64,000 nt of DNA, taken from NCBI GenBank assembly GCA_963775935.1, contig CAVZKR010000003.1, positions 186,001 through 250,000 of the forward strand, in the 5' to 3' direction. Source of the stretch: JBBIPA01 sp963775935. GTDB lineage: Bacteria; Chloroflexota; Dehalococcoidia; GIF9; UBA5629. Within the stretch, counting starts at the first letter, position 1. The number at the start of each line of letters is the position of its first letter. Made by a program: the position numbers and the translations under genes. The notes under the pieces are model-generated. The model searched no databases. It was given only the letters and a program-made list of their open reading frames with translations, and was not told where the DNA came from. Shown here one piece after another: positions 25,310-33,608 of the stretch.

Positions 25310-27211
25310 TTGATCATGGAAATAGATAGTAAAAGCATTCATGAAGAAATGCTCTCAAAAGTCATTGATAGCTCTCCCATCCCTTCTTTTGTTATTGATA
25401 CACAGCATAAAATCATACACTGGAATATTGCCATTGAAGTGCTAAGTAGTATCAAAAAGAAGGATGTGATCGGAACAGATGATCAATGGAGGGCATTTTA
25501 TAGCCAAAAAAGACCCACCTTAGCCGACCTTGTTATAGACGGAGCACCTCAGGATAAAATTGAATTTTACTTTGGCGGTAAATACAAGAAATCTCAACTC
25601 ATACTCGGTGCTTACGAAGCCCAGGATTTTTTCCCTACATTCGGTAAATATGGAAGCTGGCTTCATTTCACTGCCAGCCCCATTAAGAATAAGGAAGGGA
25701 AAATAATAGGCGCTGTAGAAACGTTACAGGATATAACAGAAAGAAAAAAGGCCGAAGAAATGCTTACCAAGATTATTGACGGCTCGACGATCCCGTCCTT
25801 TGTTATTAATGTCCAGCACCAGGTAACTCACTGGAATACTGCTATCGAGGCACTGACTGGCATAAAAAAGCATGATATGCTCAGCACCAGTGACCAATGG
25901 CGAACTTTTTATAGTAAGAAAAGACCATCTCTAGCTGACCTGATTGTGGATGGAGCTTCATGTGAAAAAATCGAGGCATACTATCAGGGTAAATGTAAAC
26001 CATCGAACCTTATTCGTGAGGCTTATGAGGCAGAAGATTTTTTCTCAGAAGTACGAGAGAACGGGAAATGGCTTCATTTCACCGCAAGTCCATTAAAAGA
26101 CAAAAATGGTAAAATAGTAGGCGCCATAGAAACTCTGGAGGATATCAGCGAACGTAAAAAGGCTGAACAGGCGTTATCTGAATCAGAAAAAAGCTTTAGA
26201 GACTTATTCGAAAGTGCTCTTGATGCCATCTGGGTTCACGACCTCGAAGGCAACATGCAAATAGCGAATAAAGCTGCTGCAATTCTCCTTGATTGCCCCT
26301 CCGAACATCTCTATCAAACTAATATATCTACTTTCCTGGCTCCAGAAAGCTACATCGCCGCTAAAATTATTCAGACAAAACTCATCCAGCATCAACCGGT
26401 AACCATGCCCTATCAGCAGCGATTAATCCTCAAAGACGGCGCTGAATTGATAATTGAACTCACCACACGTCTAATCGAACATCAAAAGCAGCCTGTAGCT
26501 TTCCAGAATATTGCCAGAGACGTTACTAAGGAAAGAAAGATGCAAGAGAGCATGCGATTTTACCTGCGCAAGGTACTGGTGGCTCAAGAAGAAGAACGTA
26601 AGCGCGTCGCTCGTGAACTTCACGATGAGACGGCTCAATTGCTACTACTCTTGATACATAGGTTAGACGCCCAAATATCTGATCGCAAAGCTATGATTTC
26701 GAAACCCATCCGCGAAGAGCTCTCAAAATTAAACGACCTTACCAAGGAGATTTTAAAGGGTATTAGACGTTATGCTCAGGAGTTGAGACCAGCCATATTG
26801 GATGACCTGGGGCTGACATCTGCACTCGAGTGGATGGCTGATAAATTAGCCAGCGAGAAAAATATCCTGGTCGATGTTCAAATAGCCATGGATATCACTG
26901 AATTACCTAGAGAAGCTCAACTGGTTTTATTCCGCATTGCCCAAGAAGCAATTTCTAATATAAGGAAATATGCTGAGGCTTCGAAAGTCGTTATTAAGCT
27001 AGAGTCGAGAGAGGATAAAAAGCGTTTGATAATTACTGATAATGGTAAGGGCTTCATTGTTCCCTTACGACTAACTGATTTGAGCAATATTGGCAAATTC
27101 GGCATCATCGGAATGGAGGAACGTGCTGAATTACTTAATGGCACTATGACCATCCAATCAGCACCAGGTGAAGGCACCTCCATTATCATAGAGATACCAG
27201 TCGAAAAATAA
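25310..27211 (+). CDS. Cytoplasmic sensor histidine kinase with three PAS domains
   Basis: This 633-residue kinase starts with two PAS domains of about 130 residues that are clear duplicates (VIDSSPIPSFVIDTQHK / IIDGSTIPSFVINVQHQ; each ends in WLHFTASPxK). A third PAS begins FRDLFESALDAIWVHDLEG. The kinase is of the NarX/DegS type: EEERKRVARELHDETAQLL holds the phospho-acceptor His, and the HATPase has ITDNGKGF and GIIGMEERAELLNG. No membrane segments are seen, so it senses a cytoplasmic signal. No response regulator is adjacent. Confidence 0.88.
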   Translation: MIMEIDSKSIHEEMLSKVIDSSPIPSFVIDTQHKIIHWNIAIEVLSSIKKKDVIGTDDQWRAFYSQKRPTLADLVIDGAPQDKIEFYFGGKYKKSQLILGAYEAQDFFPTFGKYGSWLHFTASPIKNKEGKIIGAVETLQDITERKKAEEMLTKIIDGSTIPSFVINVQHQVTHWNTAIEALTGIKKHDMLSTSDQWRTFYSKKRPSLADLIVDGASCEKIEAYYQGKCKPSNLIREAYEAEDFFSEVRENGKWLHFTASPLKDKNGKIVGAIETLEDISERKKAEQALSESEKSFRDLFESALDAIWVHDLEGNMQIANKAAAILLDCPSEHLYQTNISTFLAPESYIAAKIIQTKLIQHQPVTMPYQQRLILKDGAELIIELTTRLIEHQKQPVAFQNIARDVTKERKMQESMRFYLRKVLVAQEEERKRVARELHDETAQLLLLLIHRLDAQISDRKAMISKPIREELSKLNDLTKEILKGIRRYAQELRPAILDDLGLTSALEWMADKLASEKNILVDVQIAMDITELPREAQLVLFRIAQEAISNIRKYAEASKVVIKLESREDKKRLIITDNGKGFIVPLRLTDLSNIGKFGIIGMEERAELLNGTMTIQSAPGEGTSIIIEIPVEK

Positions 27212-27273
27212 TAATTAAAGAGCTCTATCAGCTTTGATATAAGTAACTTACTTTCCTGATGCGTTTACATCGG

Positions 27274-27312
27274 CGCAAAAAAAAGAGCCACCTATAGTCA
27301 AGGTGACTCTTT
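27274..27312 (-). terminator. Terminator of the CoA-transferase operon
   Basis: AAAGAGCCACCT and AGGTGACTCTTT form a 12-base stem with one mismatch around a 7-base loop. Read on the minus strand it is followed by a run of eight T. It lies just after the stop codon at 27335. Confidence 0.7.
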
Positions 27313-27334
27313 AAAAAAACAATGGTCTAATAAT

Positions 27335-28009
27335 CTAGAGCTCAAATATCTTCAAGTCTGGTGCGACTATCAGCTTAGGTTCAGTGAGAGCCTGCACTTC
27401 TTCTGGTGTCCAGTCAGGAGCCACTTCTTTAAGTACCAGGCCCTTCTTGGTGATCTCGATAACAGCGATATCGGTGATAATGAGGTCAACACATTCTGGA
27501 GCAGTGAGTGGTATCGAGCACTTTTTTACTATCTTTGGCCTACCATCTTTTACAGTATGCTCAGTAAGGCAGATAACCTTCTCAGCACAAAAAGCCAAAT
27601 CCATACCACCACCGATATTGCCCACCCCTCTTCCCGGGAACATCCAGTTAGCCAGGTCTCCCTTCTCCGATACTTCAATAACGCCAAGCATTGTTATATC
27701 AACGTGACCACCACGAATCATCAAAAAGGAATCAGCATGATGGAAAAAGCACATACCCGGAAGTGGGGAAATATATTGGCCACCAGCATTGACCAGATCG
27801 ATATCTGCTTTTTGCGCGAAATCGTCAGCGGTCACTACAGGACCAAAACCTAATGCACCGTTTTCAGTATGGTAGATAACCTCCATACCCTCCGGGACAA
27901 AACTGGAAACTAACGTGGGAATGCCAATGCCCAAATTCACTACAGCACCGTCGAACAGCTCTTTTGCCGCTCTCATTGCCATGACTTCTCGACTAAGTCG
28001 TTCTTTCAT
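27335..28009 (-). CDS. CoA-transferase, subunit B (3-oxoacid/acetate type)
   Basis: This 224-residue protein is a family I CoA-transferase B subunit. NLGIGIPTLVSSF is the N-terminal GxGxP loop, and TENGALGFGP contains the catalytic Glu that forms the glutamyl-CoA thioester. GVGNIGGGMDL and TKKGLVLKEVAPDWT fit the fold. With subunit A upstream it would move CoA between acyl groups such as succinate, acetate or a 3-oxoacid. The donor is unknown; fatty-acid or ketone catabolism is plausible. Confidence 0.9.
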   Translation of the reverse strand: MKERLSREVMAMRAAKELFDGAVVNLGIGIPTLVSSFVPEGMEVIYHTENGALGFGPVVTADDFAQKADIDLVNAGGQYISPLPGMCFFHHADSFLMIRGGHVDITMLGVIEVSEKGDLANWMFPGRGVGNIGGGMDLAFCAEKVICLTEHTVKDGRPKIVKKCSIPLTAPECVDLIITDIAVIEITKKGLVLKEVAPDWTPEEVQALTEPKLIVAPDLKIFEL

Positions 28010-28048
28010 TTATAATCCTCCTCGTAAAATATGTACGATTTCAGAAAA

Positions 28049-28798
28049 CTATACCGCCTTTGCCCAGAAGGTACGCTCGAGGTGACGCGGGAATGGTAAA
28101 GATTCCTGCACTTTAACAATACGCTTTACAAATATACCCGGAACAATCACTGCTTCTGGGTCAATCCCACCTGCCTCTACAATTTCATCTACCTCAGCAA
28201 TCGTAACCCTGGCATTCATCGCCATAATGGGATTGAACTGCCTCGCCGTTCCCCTGAATATCAGATTCCCTTTCGTATCGGCCTTATAAGCTCTAACTAA
28301 AGCATAATCTGCTTTGATAGCTCGTTCTAGCACACAGTGTTTATGGTCAAACTCCTTTATTTCTTTTCCATCAGCAATTACTGTTCCATACCCAGTAGGA
28401 GTATAAAAAGCAGGAATGCCAGCAGCTCCACATCGTATTCTCTCCGCAAGAGTCCCCTGGGGCACTAATTCTAGTTCCACTTCTTTAGCCAGGATTTGCT
28501 TCTCTGCAGCAGTGGGCTTTGATGCTGAAGCAGAGAAAGGAAAACTTGCAATCACTTTCTTCACCTGTTTATTCTCAAATAAAATACGATGGTCGTCATA
28601 GTCCAGAGTCAAACCTATGCCACCAGCGGTGTTGGCGACTATTGTGAGACCCTTAGCTCCCTTTTTCCGTAACGCCTGAATCAAATAATAGGGTGTCCCC
28701 CCTGGACCGGCAAAATTGCCAATGAGAATAGTAGCGCCGTCATGGATATCCGACACGGCCTCATCAAATGTTTTCATTCTCTTATTTATTGCCATCAA
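28049..28798 (-). CDS. CoA-transferase, subunit A
   Basis: This 249-residue subunit has GNFAGPGGTPYYLIQAL, the family I alpha-subunit Gly-rich loop, and GxxRQFNP and EVDEIVEAGGIDPE. The two subunits are 39 bases apart on one transcript. The start at 28798 or the ATG three bases later is preceded by AGGAGGT. It supplies the CoA-binding half of the heteromer. Confidence 0.9.
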   Translation of the reverse strand: MMAINKRMKTFDEAVSDIHDGATILIGNFAGPGGTPYYLIQALRKKGAKGLTIVANTAGGIGLTLDYDDHRILFENKQVKKVIASFPFSASASKPTAAEKQILAKEVELELVPQGTLAERIRCGAAGIPAFYTPTGYGTVIADGKEIKEFDHKHCVLERAIKADYALVRAYKADTKGNLIFRGTARQFNPIMAMNARVTIAEVDEIVEAGGIDPEAVIVPGIFVKRIVKVQESLPFPRHLERTFWAKAV

Positions 28799-29113
28799 AT
28801 ACCTCCTAATAGAGTATTGCGCTTAACTTACATTCAGGGTTTAAATCGTTGGTTTGAAAATCAGTGGCTTCTCACCACATTTTAAATAGTCGTCCGCTTG
28901 CTGTCAATCAACCTCTCCACCTGTATCACTAGAACCAGCCATTACATGCTCTTTGCGCCAGCAGCACGCCAATAAAGGTAATAATTACCTGCCGTCTAGA
29001 TAATGAGCGAAGTCCTACGATATCGGTTGTAACTTCATCAGTCAATTGGCTATTCTCATCTGATTCAGACTACATCAAATCTAATTCATTATTGAACAAT
29101 TTTGACTATATCG
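28799..29113. other. Intergenic region without a recognised feature
   Basis: This stretch of about 315 bases lies between two minus-strand genes. I see no small gene with a ribosome binding site, no riboswitch and no clear terminator. It should contain the promoter of the CoA-transferase operon, but I found no good -35/-10 pair. Confidence 0.4.
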
Positions 29114-30604
29114 TTAGAAGCTCTTGCCTATAGGCAAATCAAGTATGTGGGCACCCCAGGCACCAAGGTCAACATATAATCCCTGTTGATTAATCTCGTC
29201 GGAACAACCTTCATATTGCCTACCAATAAGTTCGTCCACATAACTAATTTGCACTCCATCCTCCAGTTTCATCGGCAACTGCAATCTGCCCTGAGATTGA
29301 CTTGACGCATAGTTTATCACTACAAGTTTAAACTGGTTTGCGGAATGCCATGACCATGCCAATAGATTTTGATGACTATCATTGCCCTCCCACGCTTGCT
29401 CCCCCTTCAATAATTTCCACTCCCCCTCATGGAAAACAGATTGATTGCAAATCGTTAAAAGCCTCTCGTAAAAGTTCTTTATCTCACCATCAATCTCTTC
29501 ATTGGGTTCTCGTATTAGTTGAACAGGCAAGTGGATACGCTTCCCCTCCAGTTGCCCATCATAGAACAGACGAAGACCAGGCACAGTAGCCACGACAAGC
29601 GCAGCAGCCAATGAACGTTCACTCCCAAATATTGCGGAGGCTCGAGGCTCATCGTGATTTTCGATGAAATGAACAACTCGCTCTAATGGCAGACCGTTAT
29701 TAGCAAGGCAATTATGAATATCTGCAGGCGCGGCAAACCGCAATTTATCATACAACGCTTTGTCGTAAACAAAATCAATACCAAGATTCAAGAGCTGCCG
29801 CTCTAAACCCCAATATGCTTCGGCTATAAAAATAAAATCGGGGTGCCGTTCCTTTACCGCAACAACAGCTTCGCTCCAGAACTCTGTATCCAATCTGGGA
29901 TAATCGCGTAACGTATCCCCCCACACTTTTTCAAAGACATCATTGAGTGCCAGCATTGCCATATCACAGCGCACACCATCGGCTAGCTCAGCGACTCTAA
30001 GTAGTTGTCTTATCATGGCTTGTCTCAATGCTTCTGAAAAATAATTCACCTGAACTGTATCCGTCCATGGTGGGAAATTTGGGTCCCGGCCATGAGCAAA
30101 AAACACCTTCCCATCTGGGGAGAAAAACCATTCAGGATGTTTGCCAACATCTATCTTAGTACCCCGCACAAACCAATCAGGATGAGATGATAGTAAGGGA
30201 GTATCCAGCGCAAAGTGATTGGGCACAAAGTCCAGTACGAGCTTCTGGCCTCGATTGCGAAGCATTGACCTTACCCTGACTAAGTCAGTCTGTTCACCTA
30301 AGGATTTATCAAGGGTATAGGTATATACAGCATATGGTGAACCAGCAATATCATCATCGGTCCAGCCAGGTAAAACAACGTCATATCTTCGACGTAGATC
30401 GCTATTAAGTAGAGCTTGCTGTCGAGCAGTAGCACTACGCTGCCACACACCCATAAGCCAGAGCAGGTCAAATCCACTATTGGTAATAAAACGCCACTCA
30501 TCAACGGGAATGGTTGTCAGTGTCAGCCTACGACGATACTTTTTAGAAAAGCGCCCAAGAAATACACGCGTATTAACTTCGTAAAGACGGGGATTCATGC
30601 GCAT
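29114..30604 (-). CDS. Glycoside hydrolase family 13 (alpha-amylase-type) enzyme
   Basis: This 496-residue enzyme has the four conserved GH13 regions: DFVPNH (125-130), DGVRCDMA with nucleophile Asp214, AEAYW with acid/base Glu262, and FIENHDE with His317-Asp318. It lacks a signal peptide, so it works in the cytoplasm, on alpha-glucans, maltodextrins or trehalose. The specificity (hydrolase or glucanosyltransferase) is open. A C-terminal beta domain follows from about residue 410. Nothing around it concerns carbohydrate. Confidence 0.88.
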   Translation of the reverse strand: MRMNPRLYEVNTRVFLGRFSKKYRRRLTLTTIPVDEWRFITNSGFDLLWLMGVWQRSATARQQALLNSDLRRRYDVVLPGWTDDDIAGSPYAVYTYTLDKSLGEQTDLVRVRSMLRNRGQKLVLDFVPNHFALDTPLLSSHPDWFVRGTKIDVGKHPEWFFSPDGKVFFAHGRDPNFPPWTDTVQVNYFSEALRQAMIRQLLRVAELADGVRCDMAMLALNDVFEKVWGDTLRDYPRLDTEFWSEAVVAVKERHPDFIFIAEAYWGLERQLLNLGIDFVYDKALYDKLRFAAPADIHNCLANNGLPLERVVHFIENHDEPRASAIFGSERSLAAALVVATVPGLRLFYDGQLEGKRIHLPVQLIREPNEEIDGEIKNFYERLLTICNQSVFHEGEWKLLKGEQAWEGNDSHQNLLAWSWHSANQFKLVVINYASSQSQGRLQLPMKLEDGVQISYVDELIGRQYEGCSDEINQQGLYVDLGAWGAHILDLPIGKSF

Positions 30605-30699
30605 GATAATCTGATTCCAAAAACCACCCCATTGTAGCAGGAAACAAACGGTATAACCAGCGTAAACCTCATATCCGTACCGAGCCCAGTTTGATTCTC

Positions 30700-30728
30700 T
30701 TGACTATTCATTCACTTTAATCTATCCT
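30700..30728 (+). promoter_or_regulatory. Candidate promoter of the MFS transporter gene
   Basis: TTGACT (30700-30705), a 17-base spacer and TATCCT (30723-30728). It lies about 90 bases before the ATG at 30818. Confidence 0.4.
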
Positions 30729-30817
30729 AGGCAGTAATAAGACCTCCCCCAACGATAAGGAATTTCTTTAACGACCAGACACTTTTTTTAAGGAACTATC
30801 ACTTATATTAAATATAT

Positions 30818-32029
30818 ATGAGTTCACGTACAGTCGCAGTCATCACTGCTGGTTTCTTTACCGTTTTCACAGCATTCGCTATTCGATATAGCTATGGAAT
30901 CCTGCTCCCTGAGATGCTTCCAGACCTTGGCATCACCAAAGTTCAAGCTGGAGTAATCTATGCTGCCTACTTTGTCGCTTACACGATTTTCTCCCCCCTC
31001 CTTGGACTGATGGCAGACAAATACAATATACGGCTCATCCTAACATTATTCCCGGCATTGCTCTGTATTGGAACATTGCTCATGTCATTTTCTTCCTCGC
31101 TTCTGAATACCAGCTTATTCTTTGCACTAGCTGGTTTGGGCAGCGCCGCATGCTGGTCGCCTGTGGTCACGCTAATACCAAGATTTGTCAGTGATAAGCG
31201 AAGAGGCTTTGCCTTAGCAATTACTGACATGGGAAGCACCGCCGGTATTTTAGTCTGGAGCTGGGCTATGCCATACATAGTAGAGGCCTCAAGCTGGATG
31301 ATAGGATGGACAAGCCTGGCGGCAATGGCACTGATAGCTACCATACTTAATGCCGTTCTGGTAAAAAGTTACCCGGCGGAAAAAACAGAAGTCATATTAC
31401 CCACTTCGGATAGCACTCTAACAAAGACTCTAGGCAAAACATACCTGACACTTCTTCACAACACAAAGTTCTGGCTTATTGGTTTGGCCTACCTGTTCAT
31501 CGGCTTTTCTATCTTAATTCCCTTCACATTCCTGCCCACTCATGCTATGCAAACACTGGCATTGCCATATCAAACCGCAAAATGGCTGATTATTATCATA
31601 GCTGCCACAGGTATAGCTGGCAAACTGGTGCTCGGTCACCTCTCCGATACCGTGGGGAGAATCAAAATTATCATACTCTGTGATATTTTTATAGCAGCAG
31701 GTGGCATCGGTATGGCATATAGCAGCAGTTTTACCACCTTGAGTATCTCCTCCGCTATTCTAGGAATTGGTTATGGCGCACTCTGGCCAGTCTATGCTGC
31801 AATTACCGGGGACTATTTCCCCAAAATGTATTCAGGTAGAATAATCGGCTTATGGACTCTCTACATGGGTGTCGGCTCAATAGCCGCCCCGCCATTGGCT
31901 GGATGGACAATAGACTCGACAGGTACGTTTGTGTGGGCATTTATTCTCACCGCTATCGCAGCCGTCATCTCCATGTGCCTGCTATTTCCACTGGTCAAAG
32001 CTTCTTCAAGAAATCCTGAAAAAATGTAA
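30818..32029 (+). CDS. Major facilitator superfamily transporter
   Basis: This 403-residue protein has twelve hydrophobic segments in two halves. GLMADKYNIR is the loop 2-3 MFS motif, and GHLSDTVGRIKI is its repeat in the second half. The FAIRYSYGILLPEML opening resembles the oxalate/formate antiporter and monocarboxylate group. The substrate is unknown, though an organic anion is plausible. It lies just upstream of the cobalamin riboswitch, which is read separately. Confidence 0.88.
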   Translation: MSSRTVAVITAGFFTVFTAFAIRYSYGILLPEMLPDLGITKVQAGVIYAAYFVAYTIFSPLLGLMADKYNIRLILTLFPALLCIGTLLMSFSSSLLNTSLFFALAGLGSAACWSPVVTLIPRFVSDKRRGFALAITDMGSTAGILVWSWAMPYIVEASSWMIGWTSLAAMALIATILNAVLVKSYPAEKTEVILPTSDSTLTKTLGKTYLTLLHNTKFWLIGLAYLFIGFSILIPFTFLPTHAMQTLALPYQTAKWLIIIIAATGIAGKLVLGHLSDTVGRIKIIILCDIFIAAGGIGMAYSSSFTTLSISSAILGIGYGALWPVYAAITGDYFPKMYSGRIIGLWTLYMGVGSIAAPPLAGWTIDSTGTFVWAFILTAIAAVISMCLLFPLVKASSRNPEKM

Positions 32030-32078
32030 TCGCACCGTATTCTTTTTAAACAGCCGATTAAATTGGAACAAATTGCAG

Positions 32079-32107
32079 TTGACAACTATAAAAATTATTG
32101 CTATCCT
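32079..32107 (+). promoter_or_regulatory. Promoter upstream of the first cobalamin riboswitch
   Basis: TTGACA (32079-32084), a 17-base spacer and TATCCT (32102-32107). Transcription would start near 32113, about 20 bases before the riboswitch. Confidence 0.5.
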
Positions 32108-32130
32108 ATCAGCTAATTAAATAGTAAAAA

Positions 32131-32283
32131 AGGGTGCCCGAAGGTAACTGAGGGCTTAATTGGAAAGCAAGCCAGTGTGATTCTGGCACAGTCCCGCCTA
32201 CTGTAATAGTCAGAACGCCTACCCTAAGAGTAATGTCTGCCTCCGCGGAGCAAGGGGGTGGGATTTTATGTTTATTCAGATAT
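32131..32283 (+). ncRNA. Cobalamin riboswitch 1 (aptamer)
   Basis: The leader contains the pattern of a B12 riboswitch: AGGGTGCC at the 5' end, GCCAGTGTGATTCTGGC stem-loop, CAGTCCCGCCTACTGTAATAGTCAGA core, CGCCTACC, and a closing CTCCGCGGAGCAAGG. It sits directly before the BtuF gene and a terminator, so B12 binding should stop transcription. Confidence is high because a near twin lies upstream of the next gene. Confidence 0.9.
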
Positions 32284-32323
32284 AAAGTCCCTCTGTTCTC
32301 AGGAGCAGGGGGACTTTTTTTAA
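32284..32323 (+). terminator. Intrinsic terminator of riboswitch 1
   Basis: AAGTCCCTCTG and CAGGGGGACTT form a stem followed by seven T. It lies between the aptamer and the BtuF start codon and is the expected OFF structure. Confidence 0.85.
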
Positions 32324-32344
32324 CAACCTTAAGAGGGATTTACA

Positions 32345-33370
32345 ATGAAAAAACATACACACATTTTATTAGTTCTAATCACCGTAGCATTGCTCATACT
32401 AACGATTGCTTGTACCAGCGGTAGCCCACCAGCAAAAGAACCAGTGTCACCACCTCCCCCCACATCTACCCCACAAGAAAAACCGCCAACAACGAAGCCA
32501 GAACCTGAGGAAACTGCGAGTTTCCCCGTGACTGTCACTGATGACCTGGGGAGGAAAGTGACCGTTAACAAACTGCCTCAACGAATCGTCTCGCTTGCTC
32601 CCAGCATTACCGAAATTCTCTTCGCCCTCGGACTCGAAGACCGCATTATCGGCGTTACTGACTACTGCGATTACCCAGATGCGGCGAAATCCAAACCACG
32701 AGTAGCCAGCTATACCACACCCAATATGGAAAAACTGGTTTCGCTGCAGCCAGACCTGGTCTTAGCAGAATCAATTCATGAAAAAACAGTGCTTCCCGCT
32801 TTGGAGAAACTGGGGTTCACTATTTTCGTCACCTCGGCAACATCAATAGATGCAGTAGTACACGACATCACCCTCATAGGGCAAATCAATGGTAAAAGCA
32901 AAACAGCTACCCAGCTAGTCAGCAAACTAACCAGCAGAATTAAAGCAGTATCATCAAAGACAGAAAGTTTAGCAATAGAAAAGCGCCCTAAGGTACTTTA
33001 TGTCGTCTGGCACCAGCCTATCTGGACAATGGGCGCTGAAACCTTTATTGATGACCTTATTCATACTGCGGGAGGAATTAATATATTTGCTAAAGATTTC
33101 ACCAAATCGAGGGTGGTCTCGTTGGAATCGGTAGTTGCCCAAAATCCCCAGGTTATTATTGTAACTGGCATGGGTACGACTGGAGACCTGATCTACACCT
33201 CTATCCAGAGCGAGGAAAGGTTGAAATCGACGGATGCAATGGCTAACAACCGCATTTATAAAGTAAGCGACTCTAATCTGATTGAACGCCCTGGTCCAAG
33301 AATAGTGGATGGCTTAGATGAGCTGGCTAAACTGATTCATCCCGAGATATTCGGCCCAGTGGCGAAGTGA
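32345..33370 (+). CDS. btuF: Corrinoid (cobalamin) ABC transporter substrate-binding lipoprotein
   Basis: This 341-residue protein starts with a lipoprotein signal (LTIAC lipobox), then a Pro-rich linker (about residues 28-58). The rest is a periplasmic-binding-protein type 2 fold: RIVSLAPSITEILFALGL, VTDYCDYP, NMEKLVSLQPDLVLAES and RPGPRIVDGLDELAKLIHPE, as in BtuF. Its cobalamin riboswitch strongly supports a corrinoid ligand. The usual BtuC and BtuD partners do not follow. Thus it must use a permease encoded elsewhere or serve another role. Confidence 0.85.
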   Translation: MKKHTHILLVLITVALLILTIACTSGSPPAKEPVSPPPPTSTPQEKPPTTKPEPEETASFPVTVTDDLGRKVTVNKLPQRIVSLAPSITEILFALGLEDRIIGVTDYCDYPDAAKSKPRVASYTTPNMEKLVSLQPDLVLAESIHEKTVLPALEKLGFTIFVTSATSIDAVVHDITLIGQINGKSKTATQLVSKLTSRIKAVSSKTESLAIEKRPKVLYVVWHQPIWTMGAETFIDDLIHTAGGINIFAKDFTKSRVVSLESVVAQNPQVIIVTGMGTTGDLIYTSIQSEERLKSTDAMANNRIYKVSDSNLIERPGPRIVDGLDELAKLIHPEIFGPVAK

Positions 33371-33387
33371 ATATACAAAAAGGAGGA

Positions 33388-33414
33388 ATGCCTAACTCTA
33401 TCAACATGATGTAG
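33388..33414 (+). other. Eight-codon open frame with a perfect ribosome binding site
   Basis: AAAAAGGAGG stands immediately before an ATG whose frame stops after eight residues (MPNSINMM). It lies between the btuF stop codon and riboswitch 2. It may be a leader peptide, or the severed start of a lost gene such as btuC. Coding is not otherwise supported. Confidence 0.25.
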
Positions 33415-33423
33415 CAAAGTACT

Positions 33424-33563
33424 AGGGTGCCTTAGGGTAACTAAAGGCTTAATTGAAATGCAAATCGGTGCAATTCCGATACAGTCCCGCCTGCTGTAAC
33501 AGTCAGAACATCTGCCCTGCTATCCAGTACCATACCTCCGCAGAGTAAGGTGGTAGTGATGAG
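33424..33563 (+). ncRNA. Cobalamin riboswitch 2 (aptamer)
   Basis: This element has the same parts as riboswitch 1: AGGGTGCC at the 5' end, ATCGGTGCAATTCCGAT stem-loop, CAGTCCCGCCTGCTGTAACAGTCAGA core, ATCTGCC and a closing CTCCGCAGAGTAAGG. It lies 53 bases after btuF and controls the large surface protein that follows. No convincing promoter lies between, so it probably acts on read-through from btuF. Confidence 0.88.
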
Positions 33564-33604
33564 TAAAAATCCCTTGCTCCTGATGGAGAAGGGATTTTTG
33601 TTTG
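33564..33604 (+). terminator. Intrinsic terminator of riboswitch 2
   Basis: AAAAATCCCTT and AAGGGATTTTT make an 11-base stem around a GCTCCTGATGGAG loop, followed by TTTTTGTTT. It sits immediately before the ATG at 33609. Confidence 0.85.
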
Positions 33605-33608
33605 CCAA

